DNA from: Dactylorhiza incarnata
Lineage: Eukaryota; Streptophyta; Magnoliopsida; Asparagales; Orchidaceae
Assembly: GCA_033032865.1 (NCBI GenBank)
Contig: JAWHQI010000201.1
Coordinates: forward strand, 5,085,501-5,149,500
Reading direction: 5' to 3'
Length of the DNA: 64,000 bases
In this document: positions 19,806 to 31,770 of the stretch, piece after piece
Numbering within the stretch: the first letter of the stretch is position 1
Layout of the letters: every line of letters starts with the position of its first letter
Program-made: the position numbers and the translations under genes
Notes under the pieces: model-generated
Databases searched by the model: none
The model's input: the letters and a program-made list of their open reading frames with translations, nothing else
Told to the model about the DNA's origin: nothing

Positions 19806-22800
19806 TGAAAGTGGGTCTAGTTCTTATTTATCTGTTAAAACTCTTGTTTAGGTTTGGTTTCAAAATAAATGATATATATACAAATATATATATAGGATGT
19901 TTGTTGTAGGAGTAATAAGCACAAACAGTTAGAGTGCATAAATAAAATACAGCAAAAGAAACAAAGCAAAGCAAATAGGAAGCAAGCAATCCAGATGACA
20001 CAAAATATATAGTAGTTCCCCTCAACTGGGTACATCTATTCTTCTACCCACTGGTAGGAATCCACTATGAGGTTGTCGATAAGGTGCCCTCACACCAGGT
20101 GAGCTGTTGATACGGTGCTCTAACCAAACTGCAGGTTTTTGCTAAGGTGCCCTGTCACCGGGATTAACTTTTGAAGGGAGTTATAACCCTGTACAGGATT
20201 GGGTAAGGAAGTAAAAATAAAAGCAGAAATTAAATTGTTCTTCTCTGTATAAGAAGACTCTTGAAGATCCTGGTTTGAAGTTGAATGGATCTTGATGAGG
20301 ATGTTGAAGAGCTCCCCCTGTCTGATGTAAGTTGATGACAGTTCTGGAGTCCTCTTCTCTTGATTGTAAAAACACTTATTTCCTCTTATGCAGTGATGAT
20401 CCTGAGCAAGTAATTGTGATTTGTGTCTCAGGTTGTTTTGAATCTGCAGGAAGATGTTAGTACTGAAGAACAACAAGATAAATTTTCTCTTCTCTGTCGT
20501 GTGTTCTCTCTGTGTGTTCCCTCTGTGTACTCTTCTGTAAGTTCCCTTTATAATCTGAGGACCCTTGCTCTTAATTTGAATTCTCTTCTCGGGAAGAAGA
20601 GAAGAGCTAAAGTCTCTATCATTGATTTGACTCTTCGAGAAGATAACCTGCCGTTACTCTTCATTAAAGCTGATCTGCAACGGCTATAATATTAATTTAT
20701 TGGCCTGCAATGGATAAGTTAAATATCATAAAGAAAGAGAGCAGAATAAAATAATATTTGTGGAGCTTCTGGCTAGAATTTGTTGAGCGCTGAACGGCAT
20801 TTGTGTCACAACCCGCATTTTTCCCAAAAATATAATACGTAATATCAGAGCAAGGGAAAAATACGCGTCGTGATGCCACGCCTGCAGGAGACGACTACAG
20901 ACGCTCAGGCAAACACTCTTTACGATAATTTTATAAAAGACATATATGTGATTGGATTAAAAGAGAAATTTTCATTTTTAGCATAGGACCGCGTCCCTCG
21001 GTCTGGTGGATCATCTAGTCCACAAGTAGAAAACAATACATACGCAGCGGAAAATAGGTTTGTTTCTTTTAGCCTACATGAGCAAGAAAATAAACATTTC
21101 TAGAAATGATATGCACATATCTAGGTTTAGTATAGTAAGAAAGGATTTTTCTACGAATTTCAAAGTATGCGATCTTTATTTAAAAGCATGATATGCAAGA
21201 ACGACATTTTTATATCAATAAAGTAACTACTACATCTTAGCGAAAAGGCTTCCCAGAGAGCAAGTAGGTAAAGTACTCAAAGTAACAGCAAAGCAAATAG
21301 TAAGTAATCTAAACAAAAAGCCATGCGGGCGCCAATAGCTGACACGAACCCGCAGGGAAGGAGGAAAAATAGCTAAAGGAGAGACAACAACTAAGCAACT
21401 GCCCCTTACCTAAGAGGGGAAGGGCCTCGACAGGAACACTGAACGACGCCGCTCTAACTCCTGCGGCGGCTAAAAACCTGAACCTGAGACATTCTTAAGA
21501 AAAGAATGCCTCAGCCCAAGAGGGTGCAAGAAAACCAAGATTAGCAGTGAGAGAAATAAGAGAGTGCAGAAAGGAAAACTGAGCAGGTAAACATCTATAA
21601 TCTTACAACAACCCGAGCCAGCTCAAACGAGTGCACTCGGTAAGAAGAAAAGCCTGCACCAGAAGGTAATAGTCAACACAATCAAAGCCCACCACGTGTC
21701 CGCCTTTGCGGCTCAGAGGTGATGGTCATACATATACTATCATAATACACATATATAAGCATATGTGCTTAAGAACTTGAGACTGGTCAGCTCGAGGGAA
21801 AAGCGTCCCCCAAAAGAAGGTACTGCGACGGTGGTATCCTCCACTAACGCCCGCAGCACAAAACCGGGTCGTGGTCCTTTATCCACTGCCACCCAAAAAC
21901 CAAATCTGGGTGGTGGTACTCTATCCACTGCCACCCAAAACTACCCACCGTGCAAGGCTTAAAACAAAGGTTCTAAATAATCAAATTAAGTTTCAATTAT
22001 GACACAGGACGTAACCCGAGATACCAGCACCATAACACCCTAAGGATAGGGTCACAAAGAAATAAACACTACTCAACGATTCATTTGAAAACACTTGGTG
22101 ACTCCAAACTTGACTCCCAACGAACTTCTCGAAACCGTGCAATGAATTGGGCACGACAAGACACCATAAATGATCACTTTTCTGTAAGAATGAAAGTTTC
22201 AATAATTGGAACGGGTGAAGAGCTTGAAACCCAAAATGCAACCACACAACTATCCACATTAGCAATAAATGATTCCGTTGTGTCATCGAGAACTAGCAAA
22301 AGATATTCCCAGGGAGTTTAGCATCTAATTCACCGTACCCGTCGGGAATTAGGAAACAAAATCCCAGGGAATTTAACCGACTAGACCATCAGAACATAGC
22401 CAACAAAAGAACAGTGCAGGATTTGGAGATTTACCGAGCAAGACCACTTATGCTTAACTAAACAGATAAGTCCAAGATTTAACCAATAACATAAAGACCA
22501 AGGAGACATCCCCGCATAAAACTAAGAGCTGACAGGCTCAAACTCTCCCAATAGAACGAAATCTCTAGCATATAGCCTATGAAATTTAACTTTGCATAAA
22601 CCTAAGTAAATACCTAGCCCTCAAACTTAAACCCAGAAAATTTACGAATCGGTAATTTACTTAAGTTTATACCCAGAAAATTTCCCAGCGTATAGGCGCA
22701 GAGGTTTATATATCAAGTGTTTATTATCATAAACCATAGGAATTTACAAGAACTTCCAACATAATCAACATATCAGCAGCCCCCTTATTAGACAAAGGCA

Positions 22801-22816
22801 AGAGCAGCCCCCCAAC

Positions 22817-23055
22817 ATGATAGTATGAAAACAGCCCCAATTAATAGGTATTATAAGAGCAGACCCCAACATGATAGTATGAAAACAGCCCCAATTAATA
22901 TGTATTATAAGAGCAGCCCCCCAACATGATAGTATGAAAACAGCCCCAATTAATAGGTATTATAAGAGCAGCCCCCCAACATGATAGTATGAAAACAACC
23001 CCAATTAATAGGTATTATAAGAGCAGCCCCCCAACATGATAGTATGAAAACAGCC
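22817..23055. repeat. Tandem repeat, 55-bp unit, in S
   Basis: Four near-identical units starting at 22817, 22871, 22926 and 22981 plus a partial fifth at 23036. Each contains ATGATAGTATGAAAACAGCC and a CAGCCCCCCAAC join. A run of about 25 C follows at 23079-23103. Confidence 0.9.
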
Positions 23056-23586
23056 CCCAGATAATAATAATGCAGCAGCCCCCCCCCCCCCCCCCCCCCC
23101 CCCAAATAGTGGACAAAGGTAAGAGCAGCCCCCACAATTAACAATAACAGCAACCCTTAGTTAGACAAGGAAGAAAAAATAGAAATAGATGCAGCCCTCT
23201 AAAAAGAATCCCAACTGGTTTGCACACAGCAGCCCCAATTAGAGTATAGGCACAAGTATATAAGGCAGCCCCCCACTTTAAAGACAGCAGCCCCTAAATC
23301 AACAATCGGGTAACAGGGGATAGGAACTCCATTATCATAAGCTTCCCAAGGTAACCCAGGTAAAAGAAGTAGAAGAAAAGAAAAACTGCCATTATAAGCC
23401 CCCCAGCAAATCGGGTAGCAGGGATTTAGAAATTAGGTGGGGATATCTGCCAACATAAGCCCCAATTAGAGTATAAGCACATGCATATAAGGCAACCCCC
23501 AATTTAATGTATAAAACAGCAGCCCCCTCTATTTAAATACAGCAGCAGCCTCCTCTTTTTAGAGTATAAAACAACAGCCCCCAATA

Positions 23587-23741
23587 GATGGTTTGTAAAT
23601 CCAAACTAAAACAAAACATAGCAGCCCCCAAACTGATGGTTTGTAAATCCAAACCAAAACAAAATATAGCAGCCCCCAAACTGATGGTTTGTAAATCCAA
23701 ACCAAAACAAAACATAGCAGCCCCCCCAATAGATGGTTTGT
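23587..23741. repeat. Tandem repeat, 48-bp unit, in S
   Basis: Units start at 23587, 23635 and 23683 with a partial one at 23732, each beginning GATGGTTTGTAAA and containing CAAAACAAAA and AGCAGCCCCC. The repeated minus-strand frame (YKPSVWGLL...) is a by-product of the repeat. Confidence 0.9.
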
Positions 23742-25212
23742 AAAAATTTTGCTACCCAAGAGAGGGAAAACTGCCATAACAATATTATAGAAAAAAAAAC
23801 TGTGCAAACATCAAAGAGGAATTACCACCAACGGCCCCAAATTTTGCTAACAAAAACTGGAGGATCAAGTACTCAATGATCCAAGACCTTTGTCTACCAA
23901 ATTAGGAATTCAGCCCCTTAAAAAATCCAGGATACTACTAATCAAGAAAAGAGTCCAGAAAAAAAGATGGAGAGGGAAGGGAAGAGTTTTCTTGCCTCTA
24001 AAAGAACCGGAGAACCTCCGGATCGCGACAAGCTCGGAGAAGCCCTAGCCCCGGCGATGAAGAGCAAGCTCCAGCTCAACCAAAATCCGCAGCTACAGGT
24101 CCTTAAACAGCCACAAGAGCACTGCTTTTCTGAGAGAAAGAGAAGGAAAGGAGAGCGGAGGAGGAGATCGGCGCCGTGCCCTAGAGCGACACCGTCGAGA
24201 AAAGGAGAGGAAGTGAGGAGAGGTCGGTCAGTTTGGTAAAGAGGATGATAAAATGCTGTGAATGAATGAATCCACCGCTTATAACCTCAAGCCAAGATGT
24301 CTATTTGCAGCCCAACATAAGTCTAGGCTATTAAGGATTAACCCACACAATAACTATTTGCACACCATGTATTAGCAAGTCTATTAGCATATCAATTGCA
24401 TTGGCAGCTCATATAGATAAACCACGCAACTGCTATCCGCACATCATTTCTTTCCTTATTCGCAGCTCCCATATAAACTACATAAATTAGTGAACATGGC
24501 CTTGGTACTACGTATGCTGCCGCCGACGAACAATTAATTATGAAGTCGCACTTCATCATAACATATATATTATTGCAAGAGAAAATATAGACAGTGCTTT
24601 TAAGTTATCATTATAGGGGAAAGGAGGATTTTCGTCGAACGAACCATATATATATGTATATGCTTTTAATATAATAATAATGATATTATTATTATATTAC
24701 TGCTAAAAACTAAATGAACTCCGAACTCAATGAAAATTTCACCTAAGGTGAACGGCGCCGCTAACTCGACGTTAAAAGTAACGCCCAGACGTCAAAGGTG
24801 ACGTCAACGAAGGAATCAAAAATTCCTGAAAATTTCGGGGTGTTACAATTTGTTGAGCGCCTTTCTGAAGGTTTGTCGAGCTCTTCACATTTCGTGATTC
24901 GTCGAGCGCCTTTTTGAGGCTTTGTCGACCTCTTCCACTTTTTGTCGAGCGGCGTTCAGAGAATAATTTGTTGACCGCTGAGACTGGCTGTCTGGTGAGT
25001 GGTTAATGAAATGACAGATTCGTCTAACGTCGTTCGACAAATGTCGAGCTCTGTTCGACGAAAGTAGAGAATAAATATTTTTGTTTATTTAATTTTCTCC
25101 GATTCGATCGCATTATATTTAATTTATGTTTACTTAGATTGATCTACATTATTAGATGACTTATTAACAAAAGGATGGATCCTAACTCAAATCAAAAGCT
25201 ATGGTTCCAACA

Positions 25213-25587
25213 CGAAGTTACATCAATTGGAAATCGATGTAGCGTAGATTGGAAATCGACGTAACGTCGACAGGACTACGTCAACTTAGGTTCTCTGAAT
25301 AGACTCAAATCTATATCGAGTACTAGTCAACGCAATGTCGATTTATCAGAGCGCGCAGAAGTACTTCTAGAAGCAATCTCGACACAACTATGCACGCCAA
25401 ATAATATGTGTAATCGACAGTGCGTCGACCTAAACCCTAAGTAGTGATGATTCATCTGCTTTAAAACAATCACTGCGTCGAAACATTTACGCTTTCGAAT
25501 TCTCTCTCTCTTGCTCTCTTGCTCTCCAGCTCTCACGCGCCTCTCTCTCTCTCTCGTTTCTTTGTTTTTGTAGGTACATCCAAACAA
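25213..25587 (+). promoter_or_regulatory. Internal array (right half) and leader of the C 3' ORF
   Basis: Continuation of the TCGA-motif array after B: AATCGACGTAACGTCGAC, TATATCGAGTAC, GTGCGTCGACC. A weak TATA-like TTTAAAACA lies at about 25460, then a CT-rich leader (25500-25560) and TTTTTGTAGGT just ahead of the ATG, which also resembles a splice acceptor. The layout parallels 145-527 in A. Confidence 0.5.
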
Positions 25588-27389
25588 ATGTCTCCTCCCA
25601 AGGTGAACTCAGGATTTGATGTCGACATTGATTCCTTTGATGCGGTTGCAGAAAGCTTCAATGCCATTCTTGGCATATTTCAGGAGGCTGCCCTTTCCAA
25701 ACTCATTTCAACAAGATGCAAAATCCTGGATATAGAATTGACTAATATTAAAGACAATGTTCAGATAGGAGAGGATGGTTCCCTCAAAGGAAAAATATAT
25801 GATACAGATGTACTGATCACAGAGGAATCACTAAATCAAACATATGATCTTCAGAATGGAAATGAGACAGATAAACTAACAGGGGATGAGATTAAGAGGG
25901 CCCCGGAACTAATGTAGTTCAAGAAGGAAAAACCCATCAATCTGAAGAAGATGGATCTTGGAGAAGAACACAAATTCTTGGCAGATATAGTAGGAAAGGT
26001 ATTGTTGTGTAAGATTTCTGCACGTGATGCTACTCCATAGCAGCAACTGCAGATAATGGGAGCTCTTATTCTGAAGAAGAAGATAAATTGGTGAAGATGC
26101 CTTCTGAAGATGATTGGGCATAAGTATGCCCATAAAGAAAATGCTTATATGAGTATAATGAGCCAAGTGCTCTTCCAACACTTTCCCAACATCTGCAGAT
26201 CCAAAGGAGTGCCTATTCCTCCTGGAAAGAGAATAAACATAGGGATATTCTCTAAGTGGACCAGACAAATCTCAAAGCCTAGTCAAGCTCCAGCTTCTCC
26301 TCCTCCATCTCCTCATCCTCATGAGTCTGAAAGGCAAACACCAGATCCCCCAAGGGATAATATCCCTCCACTGGACATTGTTCCAGAACCCCATCAGGAT
26401 GATACCCCATATCAACACTCTTCTCAATAACAACAATAGCTGCAGCAACAACAACACCAACAGTTCTAATCCACCTCAGTCCCTGAGCCATCTTCACAAT
26501 CATCCCATCAACTACCATCCACCCACATTCCTGAACATCAGTTTCCTCCACCTCCACCACCATCATTCCACTTCTCTCCTGATGTTTATCATCCTCTCTC
26601 CCCTATTCAATAAGATCTCCCTCCACCACCTCCTCCATCTACATCACATACCCCTCCAATTGACCTTGAGTAGGTCATTTCAAAAGATGTTGCCCTTGCC
26701 TCCTCCACCTTTGCAGACCTGGTGGCCACCCAGGCAAGAAAGCTTGATAGAAAATACTCCCAGCTGGATGCTGAATTACTAGACTCAAAGAGATTCCACC
26801 AGGGAATACAAGAATTTGTGTGTTCCTCCATGGTGACAAAAGAGTTCTTAACCTCTCTGGTCAGCAAGGTCAAAAAGGGGGAGAACATCTCAGAGAAGAA
26901 AAACCTGTTCTTGATATGAGTGAACAGGGTAAAAGGAATGCTAATAATGAGCATATCCCTGACAAAGTGACCACATTTCAGGGTGCTCAGATTCAGGGGG
27001 AGCTCCCAAAAATGTTAAATCTTGAGCCTGCAGATCAGGGGGAGCTCCCACAAATGTTGGATGATGAGATCCAGGGAAATCCTGCAGTTCAGGGGTAGCC
27101 TGCTCCAGCTGTTCAGAGAAATCCGGATTTTGAAATGGAAGCTGTAAGTACAGTAGCTGATCAGGAAAAGCCTCAAAATGACACTTCACTAGAAGAAGTG
27201 GCACAGATTGCTCAGGAAGCTGCCTTGGAGGCTGAACACAAAACACAAACTCATGGGGAGCTTCCTAAGGACAAAGTTGATGCTGAAGAATCAGAAAATG
27301 AGGAAGATGTGTCTCCGAGAATGGCCAAAAGGAACATTCTTCCAAAGGTCTTCACCGGGAAGAGAAGAACCCCTGAGAAGGATTCCTGA
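25588..27389 (+). pseudogene. Element C 3' ORF, homologue of the A 3' ORF, many stops
   Basis: Starts ATG 25588 (MSPPKVNSGFDVDIDSFDAV; an in-frame ATG at 25519 is possible). The frame runs with about nine in-frame stops to 26919, then shifts and ends at 27389. FLADIVGKVLLCKISARDA and QIMGALILKKKINW align with DIMGKVLLCKVGSHDY and KLIGSVICRTRVDW of A, confirming common descent. A proline/histidine/glutamine-rich stretch follows (26280-26680), then an Ala/Leu-rich segment (ISKDVALASSTFADLVATQ). Several stops sit where CAA, CAG or CGA would fit. The product is unknown in function and not made from this copy. Confidence 0.65.
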
Positions 27390-27608
27390 GTGACAGGTAT
27401 AATATGAATTATTCACTTCTGAGGAACTATATTATTATGGGAAGAACAATGCTACACAATAATACTTCTTGATATGGAGATGTTGTTTATGAATCCTGTT
27501 ACTTTATTTCTGTGTCCATATCATTTTTTATTTTTCTGTGTCTGCAAAGAAATGTGTAAAATACCTTTGATCAAACTGTAAAATTTGTTAAGATAAATAG
27601 GGGGAGAT
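27390..27608 (+). other. Element C 3' untranslated stretch and polypurine tract
   Basis: Non-coding. Ends with AATAGGGGGAGATT directly before the LTR, the plus-strand primer tract. Confidence 0.8.
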
Positions 27609-29335
27609 TGTTGGGAAAAACCCCTTATATTTAACTTAACAAATTATTTTAAAAGTGATTTTATCTATTAGGTTTCAATTACCCAATTGTATAGTGAGGG
27701 TAATCTGGTCATTAGATATCTTAGGATGTCACACTCAACCTAGGGTGTCAAGACCAGATCAAGGGAAACAAAATTTGGGCTAAGTTAACATTTGCGTCGA
27801 ATAGAATTCGACACAACATCAAGTCCATATCGACGGTGCTCTGACTAGAAGTCCAAGTGGTTCAACTGCTCTGTCAAAGTAACTCAAGTCGACGTCACGT
27901 CAAATAGAAGTCGACGTAGAGGTCATGTTCTTGTCGAAGTAATTTTTGAAGTCGACGCAGCTTCTACTTCAACTTAACGCAGAAAGGGATGTCTGTCGAA
28001 GCCAAATAAAGTCGACGCAATGTTGACTTCATCTCGACGCAGTTGATGAGATTCAGAGCCATGTAGATCAACTCGACGGTTACATCAATATGATATCGAG
28101 GTTAAGTCGAGTAGCAAAGATCAATCAGAGGAAAGATCAAATCGAAGCTTCTCCTACAAGAACTCGAAGTTGCGTCAATAAGAGAGGATGTAAACTCGAT
28201 GCTACGTCGAATACAGTCTGAAAGAGTACAACTTTTTAGCTGTCTTTTTGATTTCTCTCACATGGCCCACCTCTCTCAAGACTGTTCCCCAACGGCTCTT
28301 TATTTACCTTAAATGGAATAAAGAATTAACTGAGGTCATAGAAAAGCTTTCTTGGAAACAAGCCTAAATGTTGGTGGACGGGTCGGGAATAAAAGAAGGA
28401 AGGAAGGATTTATTGCCTAGACAAATATACTGTTTAGGACTTACCTAAAAGGGAATCAAAATTCAAATTCAATAGAAGGACAATAAAAAGGGAACAAAAG
28501 AAAGAGAAAAGAATAAGGCACTCATCAATATCGACCATACTGTTCTATTGAGTCTTCTTCTTCTTCCTCTCTCACACAGGAACCCTAATAGAAGAAAGTA
28601 CAGAGGAGGAATATCTGCTGCTCTTCTTTTCTCCAAGAACAGAACAGAACAAAGCTGCTTAACAACACAATCATATAGCATCCAGAGTTCAATCAGAAAG
28701 AAGATAGGAGGATCTGACAATCATAACTTGTGCCAATCATCACCATCATAAGCAGAAGTTCATCAAGAGCAGATCCAGTGAAAAGACAAGAAGTTGTTTT
28801 TCATACAGCCATCATAAGAATTCTGAAAATAGAATTCCTGCAACCTTCCTCTTTTTCCTTTCTCCTTCCCTTCTGTAAAAGAGTTTTATGAGTCCCTCTT
28901 CAAAGGATTCAGTGGTTCAAGATCTCCTTATCAAAAGATCTGGTGGTTCAAAATCTCCTTATCAAAAGATCTGGTAGTTCATGATCTCCTTGTCAAATGA
29001 TCAGTGGTTCTAAGAGTCTCCTTAGCAAAAGACTCGGGCACAGTAGTGCATCCCTACCAGGTGGTAGAAGAGGGGAGTACCCACATTTTGGGGAACCTCT
29101 ATACAAAATTCTGTGTGTCTTCTGGTTGCTAATTTTTTGTGCAGTCCCTCATAGACTAGATTTCAGTTTCTGCCTTTTATTTTATTACTTAAACTGCAAT
29201 AACTTTATTCTGAGAAATATCTTGTGAAGCATAATACTTAGGTTTATTGTATTTGCACAACTATAATAGGAATAATTTTTAAATCTCTATTCACCCCCCT
29301 CTAGAGAATACTCAGACGCACACTGTGCACTTTCA
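27609..29335 (+). repeat. Element C 3' LTR
   Basis: 1727 bp, TGTTGGGAAAAACC to GCACTTTCA, followed by GAAGT. Very similar to the 5' copy, with scattered substitutions concentrated at CpG sites of the TCGA array. Only six C in the C-tract (29294-29299). Confidence 0.9.
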
Positions 29336-29340
29336 GAAGT

Positions 29341-30130
29341 CCTACTATGAATTCCATCGATATGTCATCCCACGACCGCTCAGCTATTGGTAAAGCGGTG
29401 TATGATTCAGTATTTTGTACGTGCCCTTTATACCGCTGCCAATTCATTCAATACCTAACAAACTCGATGGCATCGTGCTTCATCTTTAACCAATTGTATT
29501 GAGCACTAGAGAGATCTAATAATTTGGATTGGCCCATGTGTCCACATAACCCAGATGAGTGGAGCTCCCTAAGTAGTGTCTCTCGAAGTGGTACTTTGTA
29601 GATGCAAAGGAGGGCGCCCCTAAATAAATATCCCTCACTCACTACATGTTGTTTAGTGGGATCAGTCCCACTATGCAGACACGCGATCCAAATGTCACGA
29701 GAAAAGGATCAGTGGTGTACAAGTCACGATGTGAATCTAAGTTTATAATGCAAGGCTGAAGAGTGAATAGTAAATGTGTCCAACGATTAAGGGCATCACC
29801 GACTCGATTCATGACATTGGGTTTGTGCTTCAAATGGAAAGTGAACTCTTGCATGTAAGCATCCCACTTGGCATGACGTCCGATCTTCTTATGGGTGTTC
29901 AGATGTTTTAGTGCCTCATGATCGGTATTCAGCACAAACTTGCGCTGAATCGGGTAGTGTCTCCAATGGCGGAGAGACTGGACGATAACATAAAACTCTA
30001 TGTGATATGTGGAATATCTAGCTTTTGTCTCATTCAGCTTCTCACTAAAGAATGTTATAGGTCGCCCCTCCTGACTCAAAACCGCAACAATGCCTATAAT
30101 AGATGCATCACAGTGACCTTCTCCTTATCA
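29341..30130 (-). pseudogene. F RNase H and integrase zinc-binding region
   Basis: Minus strand: CDASIIGIVAVLSQEGRPIT and SEKLNETKARYSTYHIEFY (RNase H, first catalytic D in CDAS), NTDHEALKHL, then YNWLKMKHD and HSSGLCGHMG (integrase zinc-binding histidines) and a degenerate second half in which a cysteine is lost. The frame ends at the C insertion point, whose partner is at 12651. Broken by TAG and TGA codons. Confidence 0.75.
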
Positions 30131-30925
30131 ACCTTAACTCCTTCATATGAGATAATATATCCTAGGAAGGTCAAATTGTCCATCATAAATATACACTTCC
30201 TCAAATTCACAAATAATTTCTTTTCACATAGGATTTCTAAGACCTGCCTAAGATGAATCAGGATTAAGACTATAAATCAAGATATCATCATAGTACACCA
30301 CTACGTAGATTCCTATGAGTGGCCTAAGCACTTGATTCATCACTCGCATAAAAGTGCTGGGAGAATTGGAGAGCCCAAAAGGTATCACCAACCACTCGTA
30401 TAATCCTTCCCTATTCTTAAATGCAGTCTTCCATTCATCCATGGGTTAAAATCTAATCTCGTGGTATCCACTCTTTAAATCGATCTCCGAAAACACACGG
30501 GACCCACTAAACATATCTAGCTTGTCATCCAAATGGGGAATCAGAAAGCGATATTTGATGGTAATTTTATTTTTCACTCGACTGTCTACACGCATGTGCC
30601 AGGTCCCATCTTTCTTGGGAACTAGTAATGTAGGGATGACACACGAACTCATACTCTCTCAAACATGACCCTTCGAAACCAACTCAGTCACCAGTCTGTG
30701 TAGCTCCTCATGCTCTTTCGGACCTATCCAATAATTGGGTAAATGAGGGAAGCTAACTCCTGTAATGAGGTCAATACAGTGTTGTATGTCTCTCATCGGG
30801 GGTACCTGATCGTGCAACTCCTTTGGCATAATCTCAGAGAACTCATCAATAAGTGGTCGCACTGTGCTTGGAATGTCTAAAGTGGGGGAGTGAAATGATA
30901 CCAGATAACATATAAACGACATCAA
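30131..30925 (-). pseudogene. F reverse transcriptase
   Basis: Minus strand: [33 protein letters not shown] (first catalytic D), [18 protein letters not shown] and [12 protein letters not shown] (YYDD catalytic box), then LGYIIS and VKVDKEKV. After this the thumb and the RT to RNase H connection are missing, because RNase H starts directly at CDAS. Stops after KGHV, EIRF and PDSS split the frame. Confidence 0.8.
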
Positions 30926-31059
30926 TATCCTTCATCTCCTCCTAGAATTGTGACCCAGTCAAATAACATGGTGGCGGAGGGGAAGGATATTACAGAGACA
31001 GAGGTAGGTGGGTGTGAAGGTCTCACTGAAGCTTTAAAGACAAGACTGTTCTTTTGGGG

Positions 31060-31400
31060 GAGAAGAACAATTTTGCGCCCATTGTGCTCGAAAGAGTAAG
31101 AGTTATTTACACCGTCGTGAATAACGTGTCTATCATATTGCCATGGTCGTCCTAATAAGATATGGCAAACCTTGATTGTAGCAATGTGACACCAGACTGC
31201 ATTCTAATACAAACTAACTATGGAAAACTCGACAAGACACTGGTGCGTGATAGGAATGGTCATGCTACTCGTGACCCATGACAGACTATAGGGTTTTCCT
31301 AGGGGTTGCGTCTTCAACTTTAACTTATCAACCATATGTTTAGAAACAAAGTTCTCCATACTACCGCTATCAATGATGATAGAACAAAACTTAACCCTGG
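31060..31400 (-). pseudogene. F aspartic protease region
   Basis: Minus strand reads FCSIIIDSGSMENFVSKHMV, with the retroviral-type protease active site DSG, then LGKPYSLSWV and CHILLGRPWQYDR, the usual ILGRPW block. Frame interrupted. Confidence 0.65.
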
Positions 31401-31770
31401 ATGGGGGAGGTCGTACAAAAAATAATATTTCTCAACCACTCATCTTCAATGAAGGTTCTAGGGGTCAGCAAGTTGTTTTGGAGGACACACACTAGCTGCT
31501 CGGGATGCTCTCCTTCTACCTCTATCTCACTCTCTAACTCAGGCGTAGGGGTCAGGTCAGGCAGGAAGTCACTAAGGAAGATCCTATACTCAGGTTCTGA
31601 TCCACTCTCAGAATCAATGATGGTGACGGAGTGGCATCGCGGTCACTCAGAAGATTTTTGACCTGGCTCCATACACTTACAACATCTAAGCGTCCCAGGT
31701 TGTGGTCTCGTGCCTATAACCTTCTTACCTCTACAGGGCGGGGCAGGAAGTGTTGGGGTAATCGTAGATA

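Larger units (their letters stand above)
20804..24847 (-). mobile_element. Element S: 4-kb LTR-like unit, probably a solo LTR of a gypsy element
   Basis: Flanked by ATTTG (20799-20803 and 24848-24852). Read on the minus strand it starts TGTAACACCCCGAAATTTTC and ends GCGGGTTGTGACA, typical gypsy LTR termini. There is no primer site, pol or internal pair of terminal repeats, so a solo LTR left by recombination is the simplest reading. A minus-strand TATA candidate (GGTTATAAGC, about 24279-24287) sits about 560 bp from the 5' end and is followed by a GC-rich leader. A second copy would be needed to prove that it is an LTR. Confidence 0.65.
16759..25212 (-). mobile_element. Element B: antisense SIRE-like copia, gag only
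   Basis: Flanked by CGAAG (16754-16758 and 25213-25217). LTRs are 16759-18103 and 19806-25212, the latter interrupted by S. The internal region is only 1.7 kb and holds a broken gag and a 3' end with two polypurine tracts; pol is absent. Net length without S is about 4.4 kb. Related to H at 62083. Confidence 0.88.
19806..25212 (-). repeat. Element B 5' LTR, interrupted by S
   Basis: Two pieces, 19806-20803 and 24848-25212, together about 1.36 kb after removing S and one ATTTG. Closely similar to the left LTR. The interruption lies within the TCGA-motif array. Confidence 0.88.
12652..29335 (+). mobile_element. Element C: pol-less SIRE-like copia with gag and 3' ORF
   Basis: Bounded by GAAGT duplications (12647-12651 and 29336-29340), LTRs 12652-14389 and 27609-29335. 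Without the nested B it is about 8.2 kb. The interior holds a Met-type primer site, gag, then directly an array of TCGA motifs and the 3' ORF. No protease, integrase, RT or RNase H can be found between gag (ends 16363) and the ORF (starts 25588) once B is removed. It therefore looks like a deletion derivative mobilised by related SIRE elements. Confidence 0.85.

Noticed and set aside
22817..23741. CRISPR-like array
   Set aside because: Head-to-tail minisatellites without unique spacers in a plant LTR.
23559..23807. Repeated hydrophobic minus-strand ORF
   Set aside because: The peptide repeat is a direct result of the 48-bp tandem repeat, whose length is a multiple of three.
23967..24239. Arginine-rich 90-codon ORF in S
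   Set aside because: Lies in the GC-rich leader of the opposite strand; no recognisable domain.
26279..26954. Minus-strand ORFs opposite the C 3' ORF
   Set aside because: Antisense shadows of the proline/histidine-rich segment; the plus frame aligns with the A protein.
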